This document shows positions 1 through 7,319 of a DNA stretch of 46,895 bases, in pieces. Under the pieces are notes generated by a model. The model was given only the letters and a program-made list of their open reading frames with translations, made no database searches and was not told where the DNA came from. Source of the DNA: Pseudanabaena sp. PCC 6802. Its GTDB lineage: Bacteria > Cyanobacteriota > Cyanobacteriia > Pseudanabaenales > Pseudanabaenaceae. Made by a program: the position numbers and the translations under genes. Every line of letters starts with the position of its first letter. Within the stretch, counting starts at the first letter, position 1. Location: positions 1-46,895 of the forward strand of contig NZ_KB235912.1 in NCBI RefSeq assembly GCF_000332175.1. Reading direction: 5' to 3'.

Positions 1-20
1 CGCTACAGATTTGCTTTTCC
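1..20. repeat. Terminal 20-bp direct repeat (circular overlap)
   Basis: The first 20 bases, beginning CGCTACAGATTT, recur exactly at 46876-46895, the last 20 bases. Joining the ends through this overlap gives a circle of 46,875 bp and restores one open reading frame for the histidine kinase that is cut at both edges. This is what a circular contig with a short end overlap looks like. A chromosomal repeat at the edges is less likely because the restored protein has correct domain order and spacing. Confidence 0.88.
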
Positions 21-1360
21 ATCGTGACTTTGCTCGACTCAATTCGCTGCAAGTCCAGCACGTTGTTAACCAGACGTACCAAACGTTCGGTATTTTCATC
101 GGCAATTTCTAGCATTTGCCTACCGTCGGTGGAAAGATTGCCGAGTCGCCCCGTGCTCAAGATTTTCAAAGCACTGTGAAGTGAGGTGAGGGGAGTGCGC
201 AATTCATGGCTGACAACCGAAATAAATTCATCTTTCATGCGTTCGATCGCTTTGCGATCGCTGATATCGCTGGCAAGAGAGAAAAAGCCTTTGACATTTC
301 TTTCCTCATCGATATGGGGAATATAAGTAACGTTAACCGAACGAGAATTGCCATCGCCCAGGACGATTTCATTTTCATAGGTGACCGTGCAACCGGATAG
401 GGTAGCCTGCACGTAGGGATACATGCGCATATAGCACTCCTCTCCCCACACATCCTGCAAATGGTGTCCGTAAATATTGCCTGGCAACTGACCCAGCCAC
501 TCTTCATAGGCTTTATTGTTAAAGCGATACATTTGCCGATCGTCAACATAGGCAATTAATACGGGCAGTGCATTGGTGATCGAACGCAATTGTTCTTCAC
601 TGCGCCTTAAAGCCGCTTCTGCCTGCATCCGATCGTTAATTTCCTGTTGCAAGTTGCGGTTAACATCCTTCAATTCGGCAGTGCGTACCTCGACAATCTC
701 TTCGAGATTTTCGAGTAATTCCGCTTGTGCTAAGGCAATGCTAATTTGATCTGCCAACTGTTGCATCAGTTCCAGTTCAACATCCACCCACTGGCGGGGG
801 CAACGACAGTGATGGGCAATTAACAAGCCCCATAACTGATTTTGCGAGGGTGAATTACCTGCTTGGCAATTATTGTGATGCGAACTCAAGTTTTGCAGGA
901 TCGGCACGATTAACTTAGATTTAATCCCGAATTGCTCGACAAATTCGACCAGACAAGCCGCCAACCCCGATTTTGGATCGCGAACGTTGGCGATCGCCAT
1001 GACTCTGCCCTGTGCGTACAGCTTTTGGTATTCAAGTGGAAATACTTCTTCGGGAAATTCCAGATCGAGGATAGTGGGGTAGTCGGGCAAAACAGCCTCG
1101 CTAATAGCTTTGCCACTACCGTCAGGAAAAACCTGGTAAATCAGTACCCGATCCGCGTGCAAAATGCGCTGTACTTCCGTCACCGTAGCCCGCAGAATTT
1201 CCTTTAATTGCAATGACTGTCTGATCTTGAGCGTTACTTCCGAAAACAGTTCTACCCACTGACGCTGCCATCCTGAATCGTTAACCACAGGTTTCTTACT
1301 CGCAGTGGGTTTGCGGTTATGTTTGCGTGGCGATCGCTTGGCAGATGAGCGCTTGGGCAT
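1..1360 (-). CDS. rcaE: RcaE-like green/red cyanobacteriochrome histidine kinase, N-terminal part (continues at 46895-46439)
   Basis: Seen: translation from ATG 1358-1360 leftwards gives a basic N-terminus (residues 1-25), a bilin-type GAF domain (about 35-215), a coiled linker, a PAS domain (about 255-370) and the HisKA H-box SVVSHELRTP with His385. The frame leaves the window at base 1 and resumes at the right edge, for a total of 598 residues. The GAF has Cys136 at the canonical bilin-attachment position followed by Leu137 instead of His, with Glu105 and Lys149. Relative to Cys these match the Glu217/Leu249/Lys261 protochromic triad of Fremyella RcaE. Known: RcaE is the CA3 photoreceptor kinase (about 655 residues, same domain order) and works with RcaF and RcaC, both also present here. 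There is no strong ribosome-binding site. Inference: it senses green/red light and controls rod composition. CcaS is the main alternative, but the adjacent RcaF and the distant RcaC favour RcaE. Confidence 0.87.
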   Translation of the reverse strand, partial: MPKRSSAKRSPRKHNRKPTASKKPVVNDSGWQRQWVELFSEVTLKIRQSLQLKEILRATVTEVQRILHADRVLIYQVFPDGSGKAISEAVLPDYPTILDLEFPEEVFPLEYQKLYAQGRVMAIANVRDPKSGLAACLVEFVEQFGIKSKLIVPILQNLSSHHNNCQAGNSPSQNQLWGLLIAHHCRCPRQWVDVELELMQQLADQISIALAQAELLENLEEIVEVRTAELKDVNRNLQQEINDRMQAEAALRRSEEQLRSITNALPVLIAYVDDRQMYRFNNKAYEEWLGQLPGNIYGHHLQDVWGEECYMRMYPYVQATLSGCTVTYENEIVLGDGNSRSVNVTYIPHIDEERNVKGFFSLASDISDRKAIERMKDEFISVVSHELRTPLTSLHSALKILSTGRLGNLSTDGRQMLEIADENTERLVRLVNNVLDLQRIESSKVTMEKQICS

Positions 1361-1487
1361 GGCAACTGGTAATGGTGTCGAACGGCTAAAAAATCGATGC
1401 AACTAGCTATATCATGCCAAAACAAAGGGATCCTGGGTAGTTACTGCGTTACTGACCCTCTCTATGACAGCGATTTAAAGCTAAAAA

Positions 1488-1509
1488 AACCCCGCCATTA
1501 GGCGAGGTT
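1488..1509 (-). terminator. Rho-independent terminator after the hli gene
   Basis: Read on the minus strand, AACCTCGCC, loop TAAT, GGCGGGGTT forms a stem with one G-T pair. A run of T follows it. It lies about 40 bases past the stop of the high-light-inducible gene, so it probably ends that short transcript. Confidence 0.75.
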
Positions 1510-1548
1510 AAGATATTCCCTAAATCTAATTGGTGACTGGCGACTAAA

Positions 1549-1758
1549 CTAGATGTTGGTCAACCACCAGATCAATCCATGTCCCGTGATTGCTTCGGTG
1601 GCTAGTAGAGAGACGAAGCCAATCATGGCAAGGCGACCGTTTAATTTTTCGGCAAATTCTGTGAATCCAGCTCGGTTAGTTTCATCAATATACATGCGAG
1701 GCTCGATCGCATAGTTGTTGAGCACCCCTTCGTTGTTAATCGTGTAACCGCTGTTCAT
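1549..1758 (-). CDS. High-light-inducible (Hlip/SCP, CAB-like) protein
   Basis: A 69-residue protein with one predicted transmembrane helix holding the CAB/ELIP/HLIP signature (FAEKLNGRLAMIGF, residues about 35-48), in which the conserved Glu, Asn and Arg contribute chlorophyll ligands and helix contacts. Known: Hlips bind chlorophyll and carotenoid in the thylakoid and dissipate excess energy or handle chlorophyll during photosystem assembly. A purine-rich AAAGGAAAGGAA precedes the ATG. An RpaB-type HLR1 site lies 25-42 bases upstream and a terminator follows, so it is likely a single-gene, light-stress-controlled unit. It sits between rcaE and cpeR on the same strand. The family is certain; the subtype is not resolved. 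Confidence 0.93.
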   Translation of the reverse strand: MNSGYTINNEGVLNNYAIEPRMYIDETNRAGFTEFAEKLNGRLAMIGFVSLLATEAITGHGLIWWLTNI

Positions 1759-1782
1759 TTGCTTAGTTCCTTTCCTTTACTT

Positions 1783-1800
1783 GATGTAAAGTAATGTAAC
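1783..1800 (-). promoter_or_regulatory. HLR1-type direct repeat (RpaB site) upstream of hli
   Basis: On the minus strand the 18 bases read GTTACATT-AC-TTTACATC. This fits the known HLR1 pattern of two TTACA-containing octamers separated by two bases, with one mismatch in the last base. HLR1 is bound by the response regulator RpaB at high-light genes including hli genes. The position just upstream of the hli start supports the reading. Confidence 0.72.
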
Positions 1801-1942
1801 GAATTTTTAAAGATTGTTAATCTAGCTAAAGGCTAGTCATAGCAAGCTTTATAGCCTTCACAACGGCGTATATCAACTGATATACGCATTACGAAGGAGG
1901 GTTGCAACGTACGCACGATCGAGACTAATGCCACATCAGAAA

Positions 1943-1971
1943 GATGTCATAAAGATGTGAAAGGGATGTCA
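1943..1971. repeat. Three 11-bp-spaced GATGTSA repeats
   Basis: GATGTCA (1943-1949), GATGTGA (1954-1960) and GATGTCA (1965-1971) recur with exact 11-base spacing at the 3' end of cpeR, about 190 bases upstream of hli. Heptamers at 11-base steps are typical of OmpR/PhoB-class regulator sites. The binding protein is unknown. Confidence 0.4.
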
Positions 1972-2331
1972 CAACTGGACGTTAAAGCGGGTGCGAAAGC
2001 CGCCGTACTTGATCCAGTATTGCTTTAGTTTGTGGCAAGGTGTGTGAAGACTGGCTCTGGCCTGATATAAGAACACTTGACGATGGTCGCCCATCCAGAT
2101 TTTGTCAATCGGCTCAACTGACACCACGGTACCACCCAGTGCTGCTACACAGTTAGAAAAGCGCTCGATCGCGCTGTAATCTACCGTCTCAAAAATAAAG
2201 AAATTACCCGAACAAATTAAGTGACGGCTCCGAATCCAGCACTGCATTTTCTTTTCAGCTTCTGGCGGTAGCATTTTCGTGTCGCGTTGCTCTAGATTCG
2301 TAATGGGCGTGTCATAGGATATCTGCGACTT
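1969..2331 (-). CDS. cpeR: CpeR, activator of phycoerythrin genes
   Basis: A protein of about 120 residues from the chosen ATG; an upstream ATG at 2373 would give 134. The segment CWIRSRHLICSGNFFIFETV and the following DYSAIERF are characteristic of CpeR. Known: in Fremyella CpeR is the last gene of cpeCDESTR, is made in green light, and is needed for expression of cpeBA and pebAB. Here it is also the last gene of the same operon. The chosen start overlaps the end of cpeT by 20 bases, which suggests translational coupling. It has no classical DNA-binding fold that I can see. Confidence 0.88.
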   Translation of the reverse strand, partial: KSQISYDTPITNLEQRDTKMLPPEAEKKMQCWIRSRHLICSGNFFIFETVDYSAIERFSNCVAALGGTVVSVEPIDKIWMGDHRQVFLYQARASLHTPCHKLKQYWIKYGGFRTRFNVQL

Positions 2332-2935
2332 CATTGGCAAAGCTCTCCCGTTTTTCAAATCGTAGGGAACCAAACTCCGATCCCCAGACCTGCTCGTGCG
2401 TATTGATGTCTATGCCCCGATCTAAACTGACCCACGTACTTTCCGATATCTCTACCTCACTCACGAGATAGGTCTGCCGACCTTGCTTCTCAATTAAACA
2501 GCTATTACCAGGCTCGACTTCGCCTCGGAATAAAATCCCTTCGCGCCTGAATATCATGGAGCAGTGCTGCCTTCGCTCTAGAGAATCTGGCGCAATCGTC
2601 CTCAGAATCGATAACTCCCGCGCTGCCCCTGCATACCTGAAGGCATCTTTCAGAGCGTAGTTTTCGATGTAAATGCGATCGCCAAGATCTACCAAACGAT
2701 GTACGCCCTGCCGATATGGATTCCACAGATCGTAGTCGTAGACCTGCTCGGAATAAAACCCAATTCCATTAAAAAACTCAAACGGCAAGGGTCGAAATAG
2801 AACGTGGATATGGGCGTAATCCTTGGGATTTGCAAAGCACTGCTTGGCATTGCTGAAATCCCCTGCCATCCATCGCGCCAGAGTTACTAGATCGTTCGAT
2901 TGAGCATTAGCAGGATTAATTGAAGTAGCCATCAT
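2312..2935 (-). CDS. cpeT: CpeT-family bilin lyase/chaperone
   Basis: A 207-residue protein of the CpcT/CpeT family (conserved RWMAGDFSN near residue 23, then a PFEFFNGIGFYSEQVYDY segment and the beta-barrel region). Known: CpcT attaches phycocyanobilin to beta-Cys153 of phycocyanin. CpeT acts on phycoerythrin and may be more chaperone-like. The start overlaps the cpeS stop by four bases (ATGA type) and the end overlaps cpeR, so translation of S, T and R is probably coupled. Position in cpeCDESTR decides the name over cpcT. Confidence 0.9.
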   Translation of the reverse strand: MMATSINPANAQSNDLVTLARWMAGDFSNAKQCFANPKDYAHIHVLFRPLPFEFFNGIGFYSEQVYDYDLWNPYRQGVHRLVDLGDRIYIENYALKDAFRYAGAARELSILRTIAPDSLERRQHCSMIFRREGILFRGEVEPGNSCLIEKQGRQTYLVSEVEISESTWVSLDRGIDINTHEQVWGSEFGSLRFEKRESFANEVADIL

Positions 2936-3462
2936 ACTTTCATATCCTGGCGAATTTCCGAGGAAAACGAGGCCGTCACCACACCACTGCCAGCACTTGT
3001 TTTAATCAATGAAACTCGACAACGGACGTTGGGATTCACAAACCAGATTTTCTCTTCGGCAGCAGCACGCTCGTAACTCGTCACGAGTACAAAAGTTCCG
3101 TCTTCAGTGATGTGATATTCTCCTGCCGACGGAATTGTCTCGGCGTAGCCGCGATCGCGCAGTAATTTGCCGCGATTCGGTTGTAATGGATCGGGGAGCG
3201 GTACCAGTACGCAAGTACCTTTGATTTCTTTGTCATCCCAGTCTGACTGACCTTCCCAACTCATGCGAAACGGAGAAACCGCCGCTTGGGGGTCAACATC
3301 ATAGTCTTTACAAAGCGCTATAACTTCCGGATCGTCTGGAGCGACCGTCACAATATCAATAATCGACTCTACGGCTTCAAAATGGCTGAAAGCCAAATGA
3401 TGGGCGCTGCGTTGCGATCGCCAGCACCCAATCGAACGCTCCACAAACTCGGTAATATCCAT
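2932..3462 (-). CDS. cpeS: CpeS-type phycoerythrobilin lyase
   Basis: A 176-residue CpcS/CpeS-family lipocalin-like lyase. It begins with the usual MDITEFVERSIGCWRSQRS-type helix and carries the GKLLRDRGYAE and YHITEDGTFVLVTSYE segments. Known: CpeS attaches phycoerythrobilin to the central Cys (beta-80) of CpeB. It is the fourth gene of the cpeCDESTR operon, 32 bases after cpeE and overlapping cpeT by four bases. A second, more divergent family member lies at 43001-43588. Confidence 0.92.
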   Translation of the reverse strand: MDITEFVERSIGCWRSQRSAHHLAFSHFEAVESIIDIVTVAPDDPEVIALCKDYDVDPQAAVSPFRMSWEGQSDWDDKEIKGTCVLVPLPDPLQPNRGKLLRDRGYAETIPSAGEYHITEDGTFVLVTSYERAAAEEKIWFVNPNVRCRVSLIKTSAGSGVVTASFSSEIRQDMKV

Positions 3463-3494
3463 CAGGGACGCACAACTTATATGTTTAAATTGGC

Positions 3495-4253
3495 TTAAGC
3501 AACCTCAGTAATACTGAGAATCTTGCCGCCAGATTTTTGGATATTTTGAATCTTCTGGGACATCTGGCTGTAGCCCACCTCAAAGGTCGTGACGCTCTGC
3601 GTCACGCGAGAACCAAAACTAGATTTAGAGACAGCAATGCGAAAACGCTTGCCAGTATTGCTGTAAGAGCCAGAACCAGCCGCAGGTGCGACAATCTTAG
3701 TAGGTAAATTACCGCCCAAATCGCCGATCAGTTTTGCTGACTTGCCCACATCATTAGCAGCGAACCCGCGCGTGAGAGCGAACGTGCGATTAAAGCTCAC
3801 ATTCTTGATACCAGTCTGAGTGGCGCTGCCACGGGCGTTAGGTACTGCATTCTCGCCAAAATTGGCAGAATACTCCTCGCTTTCGATGTAAGAGTTAATC
3901 TCTGCTTCATAGCCCTGGTTGTTATAGATTTGCACGTGCTCGGCGATCTCAGACTGATCTTGAGGTGCGCGACCTAAAAAATGTTTAAAATTCAGTTCGA
4001 TAAAACGATAGGGAGAAGAAGTCTCAAAAAACAGCGAACGATATAGATCGGAGCGCGCTACAGCACTCACAAAGCCCCTAACCGTGATATCGCCATTGCG
4101 AAGCTGAGATTCCGCAGTGGTTAGCCTTTGGTTATCCATCACATGAGCGTTACCCAAAACCTGGCGATATACTGCCCGAATTACAGTCTGTATATCTTCT
4201 TCTGAGGAATTAGGACGCAGTTCGATAGAATCTGTTTCAATCCAGAGTGTCAT
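3495..4253 (-). CDS. cpeE: Phycoerythrin-associated rod linker CpeE
   Basis: A 252-residue rod linker. An N-terminal PBS-linker domain (about 20-150, with YRQVLGNAHVM, FVSAVARSDLYRS and ELNFKHFLGRAP motifs) is followed by a Gly/Ala/Ser-rich spacer and a C-terminal CpcD-like domain (about 195-252). Known: such linkers sit inside phycoerythrin hexamers and join them along the rod. It is the third of three linker genes in the operon. The D/E assignment follows the Fremyella gene order and could be swapped. Confidence 0.85.
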   Translation of the reverse strand: MTLWIETDSIELRPNSSEEDIQTVIRAVYRQVLGNAHVMDNQRLTTAESQLRNGDITVRGFVSAVARSDLYRSLFFETSSPYRFIELNFKHFLGRAPQDQSEIAEHVQIYNNQGYEAEINSYIESEEYSANFGENAVPNARGSATQTGIKNVSFNRTFALTRGFAANDVGKSAKLIGDLGGNLPTKIVAPAAGSGSYSNTGKRFRIAVSKSSFGSRVTQSVTTFEVGYSQMSQKIQNIQKSGGKILSITEVA

Positions 4254-4336
4254 ATCGAGATCTCCTACTTGATTAGTATTTTGGATTTATAAAAATTTTA
4301 AAAATTAAGTAGGGTGGGCGTTGCCCACCCTAGGTG

Positions 4337-5095
4337 CTAGACGATTTCAGTGATACTGACGATCTTGCCAGAGGTACGATTGATCCGTTGAATTTGCGGA
4401 GTCATCTTGCTGGCAGGTACGATGTACTCGGTCGAGCTAATGCGACGAGGACTGTCAAACTTAGAGCCAGAGACCAAAATCTTGAAGCGCTTCTCGGTAC
4501 CAGAGCCAATTACCGTTGCCGAAGATGGTGCGATCGCGTTGCTAGAGTTTGTCGCCACTGCAAACACGAGTTGCGAAGCTTTCACGGCGCTGTCAATTTG
4601 GGCGGGTCCGCGCTCGATCGCAAACATGCGGTTATAGCCAACTTGCTTAGAGTTAGCCGCACTCATTCTGCCGCGATAGTAAGGTACGACGTTTTCGCCA
4701 AAAGCTGCTTGGTATTCTTCGCTATCGACGTAAGAATCGATTTCTGCGTCATATCCTTCAGCTACACAGCGGACGATGTGCTCGGATACCTCTCTTTGAT
4801 CCTGAGGCGCACGACCGAGAAGATGCAGGAAATTCAGCTCTACAAAGCGATAGGGAGCGCAGGATTCAAAATAGCGAGAGCGATAAAAATCTGACTTAGC
4901 TACAGCGCGGACAAAGTCGCGCACGCTAATCGAGCGATCGCACAACTGCGACTCAGCCGTTGCCAGGCGCTCGCTGTCCATCACATGAGGATTGCCTAAT
5001 ACCTGTTTGTAAACAGCACGAACTACAGTTTGAACCTCTTCCACACTACCAGAGGGCCATAATTCAATAGTCATAGGGGATGCCATTAAAATCAA
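4337..5095 (-). CDS. cpeD: Phycoerythrin-associated rod linker CpeD
   Basis: A 252-residue linker with the same plan as its neighbours: PBS-linker domain (about 20-150: YKQVLGNPHVM, ELNFLHLLGRAPQDQ, YVDSEEYQAAFGENVVPYYRG) and a C-terminal CpcD-like domain ending KIVSITEIV. An alternative start at the Met four codons downstream, MTIELWP, cannot be excluded. It lies 150 bases after cpeC and about 80 before cpeE on the same strand. Role: connects phycoerythrin hexamers in the rod. Confidence 0.85.
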   Translation of the reverse strand: MILMASPMTIELWPSGSVEEVQTVVRAVYKQVLGNPHVMDSERLATAESQLCDRSISVRDFVRAVAKSDFYRSRYFESCAPYRFVELNFLHLLGRAPQDQREVSEHIVRCVAEGYDAEIDSYVDSEEYQAAFGENVVPYYRGRMSAANSKQVGYNRMFAIERGPAQIDSAVKASQLVFAVATNSSNAIAPSSATVIGSGTEKRFKILVSGSKFDSPRRISSTEYIVPASKMTPQIQRINRTSGKIVSITEIV

Positions 5096-5244
5096 TCTCC
5101 TAAAATGATTTTCAACTCAATTGAGTCTTCGAGTTTGTATACCTTAGAGGTCGATACCTAGCAAGCAACTAGCAATCCTATCGCTAGTTACAGGTTTGCC
5201 GATTACCAACCAAAGCAATCTATCGATGCTTGAGAAGTTTAGCT

Positions 5245-6105
5245 TTAGATGGCTGTAATACTTGCGATTACACCACCCTGGCTGTGAATCCGTTGGTACT
5301 CTTGAGATAGCTTGTCGTAGGGCACCAAAAAGACCTGGTTAGCACGACGGAACTGAGAGATATTTTTGACAGACTTAGCGCGATAGCCAGTAACTTCAAT
5401 GCGATAAACTTTGCCGTTAGAGCTGGCACCCACACCAAGACGAGAACGAGAACCCAAAGGTGGATTGCGGAAGCTTGCACCAGCGCTACCAGGTGAAATC
5501 ACAGCTGTAGGTGTAGGGTTGATTACCAATGAATTGAGCTTGGGTCTCTTCCCAGCAAAATCGCCCTTCAAGCTGCTGCTTGAAGCACCGCGTACCAATT
5601 GGAAGGTATGGGTAAACTGCACCATGCTCTGACATGCTTCCGTTTTGTAACCACGGATGTAAGGCACGATGTTTTCACCAAATGTAGTTTGATATTCGTC
5701 GCTATCAATGTAGGAATCAATATCGGCACCGAATCCCTGGTTGTCCAGGATCGTGCTGTGCGCGCGCATTTCTTCGAGATCGAGCGGAGGACGACCGAGC
5801 AAATGTCTGAAATTCAGCTCGATCGCACGATAGCGAGCGCAGCTAGTAAAGAAACGAGATTGATACAGGTCGGACTTGGCAACTGCCCGCACAAATTCGC
5901 GGACGCTAAGTTCGCCACGCTTAAACTGCGACTCCGGCACGCTAAGCCGTTCGCTTTCCATCACGTAGGCATTGCCCAGGACTTGCCTGTAAACTGCCCG
6001 AATAATAGTTTCTGCTTCTTCACCGGAACGTCCGGGCACCCACTCCACTGGCGGGGTTTCATCAAAAAGGCTTACACCCAATCTTGAGGCTGGTCCAAAA
6101 GCCAT
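5245..6105 (-). CDS. cpeC: Phycoerythrin-associated rod linker CpeC, first gene of cpeCDESTR
   Basis: A 286-residue linker, the longest of the three. The PBS-linker domain is at about 25-160 (YRQVLGNAYVM, ELNFRHLLGRPP, SDEYQTTFGENIVPYIRG), followed by a longer linker with several Ser/Gly stretches and a CpcD-like domain at about 225-286. Known: CpeC is the phycoerythrin linker nearest phycocyanin in Fremyella rods, and its operon is green-light-induced and controlled through RcaC. ATG 6103-6105 is preceded by GGGAGATAC, a reasonable ribosome-binding site. Confidence 0.88.
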   Translation of the reverse strand: MAFGPASRLGVSLFDETPPVEWVPGRSGEEAETIIRAVYRQVLGNAYVMESERLSVPESQFKRGELSVREFVRAVAKSDLYQSRFFTSCARYRAIELNFRHLLGRPPLDLEEMRAHSTILDNQGFGADIDSYIDSDEYQTTFGENIVPYIRGYKTEACQSMVQFTHTFQLVRGASSSSLKGDFAGKRPKLNSLVINPTPTAVISPGSAGASFRNPPLGSRSRLGVGASSNGKVYRIEVTGYRAKSVKNISQFRRANQVFLVPYDKLSQEYQRIHSQGGVIASITAI

Positions 6106-6258
6106 TAACAGTATCTCCCTAGTTAACGACAGAGTTTAATAAAAGTTGTTTTAACAATCGATCTTTCTGTGGCCTGCAATAACTGCAAGCATTAGAGAGT
6201 TTTATACGGTTTGTTATGATCAATCTTCGTACAACGTTGCGATCGCAAACATCAAGAT

Positions 6259-6274
6259 TTGTAAATTTTGCACA
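6259..6274. promoter_or_regulatory. Possible degenerate L box upstream of cpeC
   Basis: A perfect L-box half site TTGCACA (6268-6274, plus strand) is preceded by TTGTAAA (6259-6265). The spacing is two bases, not the four of known L boxes, and the orientation is opposite to cpeC transcription. It lies about 155 bases upstream of cpeC, where Fremyella has an L box. Weak on its own. Confidence 0.4.
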
Positions 6275-6323
6275 AAAACTCAACACTTTTATCCGACTCC
6301 CCAATGGTCGGCAAAGTTAAAAC

Positions 6324-6427
6324 TATAGCTATAGTCAACAGGCTTAGGATGGGGTGCAGGGGTTTCACCCCTGCGTGGGGGCTGTGCCCCCACACCCCCT
6401 GTCCTAACAGATCTGTCTATGGCTATA
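6324..6427. repeat. Palindromic MITE-like repeat, copy 1
   Basis: About 104 bases with TATAGC ends in inverted orientation and long internal stems: GGGGTGCAGGGG paired with CCCCTGC, and TGGGGGC paired with GCCCCCA. Closely related copies lie at 19052-19155, 32623-32726 and 37734-37828. No coding capacity. Confidence 0.85.
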
Positions 6428-6463
6428 ATTCCTGATTTGTACTCGAATTCTTTTTCAACTCAA

Positions 6464-6552
6464 GAGCGATCGCCAGACCCAGAATCGCGCCTTTACCGTT
6501 GGTGCCGACGACTATTTATGCAAGCCTGTTGTAGGTGCAGACCTCGCCCACG
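6464..6552 (+). pseudogene. Relic of an rcaC 3' end
   Basis: Reading plus-strand frame from DRQTQNRAFTVGADDYL to VVGADLAH gives about 29 residues identical to residues about 619-647 of the intact RcaC at 28250-30235. Similarity starts near 6464 and stops abruptly near 6552, where the reading frame passes into unrelated sequence. It is a remnant of a second rcaC copy. It has no start and none of the DNA-binding or first receiver domain. Confidence 0.85.
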
Positions 6553-6711
6553 ACTTGTCTGAAGCGCGATGAAGCCCTGGTTTTGTGGCAGGAATATCAA
6601 CGCAGTCAAATTAGACCGCAACCGCTTTACCTAGAATTTGAATCAATGGCTGACTATTACGCATATCTGGCAAAACGCAGAGAGGAACTACTCTATAGAA
6701 CAGCATCATAG
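6553..6711 (+). pseudogene. Fragment of an unidentified gene fused to the rcaC relic
   Basis: After the rcaC homology ends, a second plus-strand frame reads TCLKRDEALVLWQEYQ and stays open to a TAG at 6709-6711. The TC(L/I)KRDE core resembles the start of the fragment at 26226-26461. No start codon is present, and it overlaps the 3' end of the minus-strand gene at 6611-7252, so at most one of them is functional there. Function unknown. Confidence 0.4.
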
Positions 6712-7252
6712 CAGCGATTAGCGCGAAAGTTGGAGTATCGAGTTCGATCGCATCGGGTGGCGGTACTTGAGGTACTAGTTGCGACTCCTTGGGGCGATCG
6801 TTGCGGCTGGCGCTGATTTGCGTGCGGACAACGCGGCGGGGAGGCAATTCCTCCGGTGGTTCTGGTTGCTGCCAACCTGTAATCCCCTGAATCCAGGTTT
6901 GAATCCCCATTGCCGCAAACTTGCGAAATGCAAACAGCGCTTCTTTGGTTTTGTACTTTGACTCGAAAGCGTAATATTCAATAACTGCTGCACAAACTTC
7001 CGCCCTAACCACAGTAACGTGATTTAAACCTCTAGCCTGTAGCCTAGCCTGCGATCTAAAGTCATTGCCAGTAAATGGTTTCAGCCATTCTGGACGTGCT
7101 TTGCCTGTAACCCAATTTTGTAATAACTCGTTGACAGTTTGCTGAGCCACTCCACAAAGTCGAGCCAATCCTGACTCTGACATTCCCGATTCACCTGTGG
7201 CATCGATCGTAAAAAACTCAACGCCATCGCGCTCTACTCGTGTGATATTCAT
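6611..7252 (-). CDS. Hypothetical plasmid/phage-type DNA-binding-like protein
   Basis: A 213-residue protein. The N-terminal part (MNITRVERDGVEFFTI, then LARLCGVAQQTVNELL at about 30-45) looks like a helix-turn-helix. The middle (EVCAAVIEYYAFESK, about 84-98) resembles cyanobacterial antirepressor-like or plasmid proteins with an N-terminal HTH. The C-terminal third is Pro-rich and then hydrophobic, and may be altered because it overlaps a plus-strand gene remnant. No neighbours in an operon. Function not assigned. Confidence 0.6.
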   Translation of the reverse strand: MNITRVERDGVEFFTIDATGESGMSESGLARLCGVAQQTVNELLQNWVTGKARPEWLKPFTGNDFRSQARLQARGLNHVTVVRAEVCAAVIEYYAFESKYKTKEALFAFRKFAAMGIQTWIQGITGWQQPEPPEELPPRRVVRTQISASRNDRPKESQLVPQVPPPDAIELDTPTFALIAAMMLFYRVVPLCVLPDMRNSQPLIQILGKAVAV

Positions 7253-7319
7253 TTATAGCCGTCCTTTGCTTGTGTCAATGGATTGGTCAGGCTTTTGCTA
7301 CTCCTCGGAAAAGTAGCAA

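Noticed and set aside
206-555. Open frames on both strands within the first 600 bases
   Set aside because: They are out-of-frame shadows of the RcaE-like kinase, which covers this stretch with clear PAS and HisKA motifs.
1-1360. Kinase as a plain GAF-PAS kinase without bilin
   Set aside because: The attachment Cys and all three triad residues fall at the exact offsets expected, which is unlikely in a non-bilin GAF.
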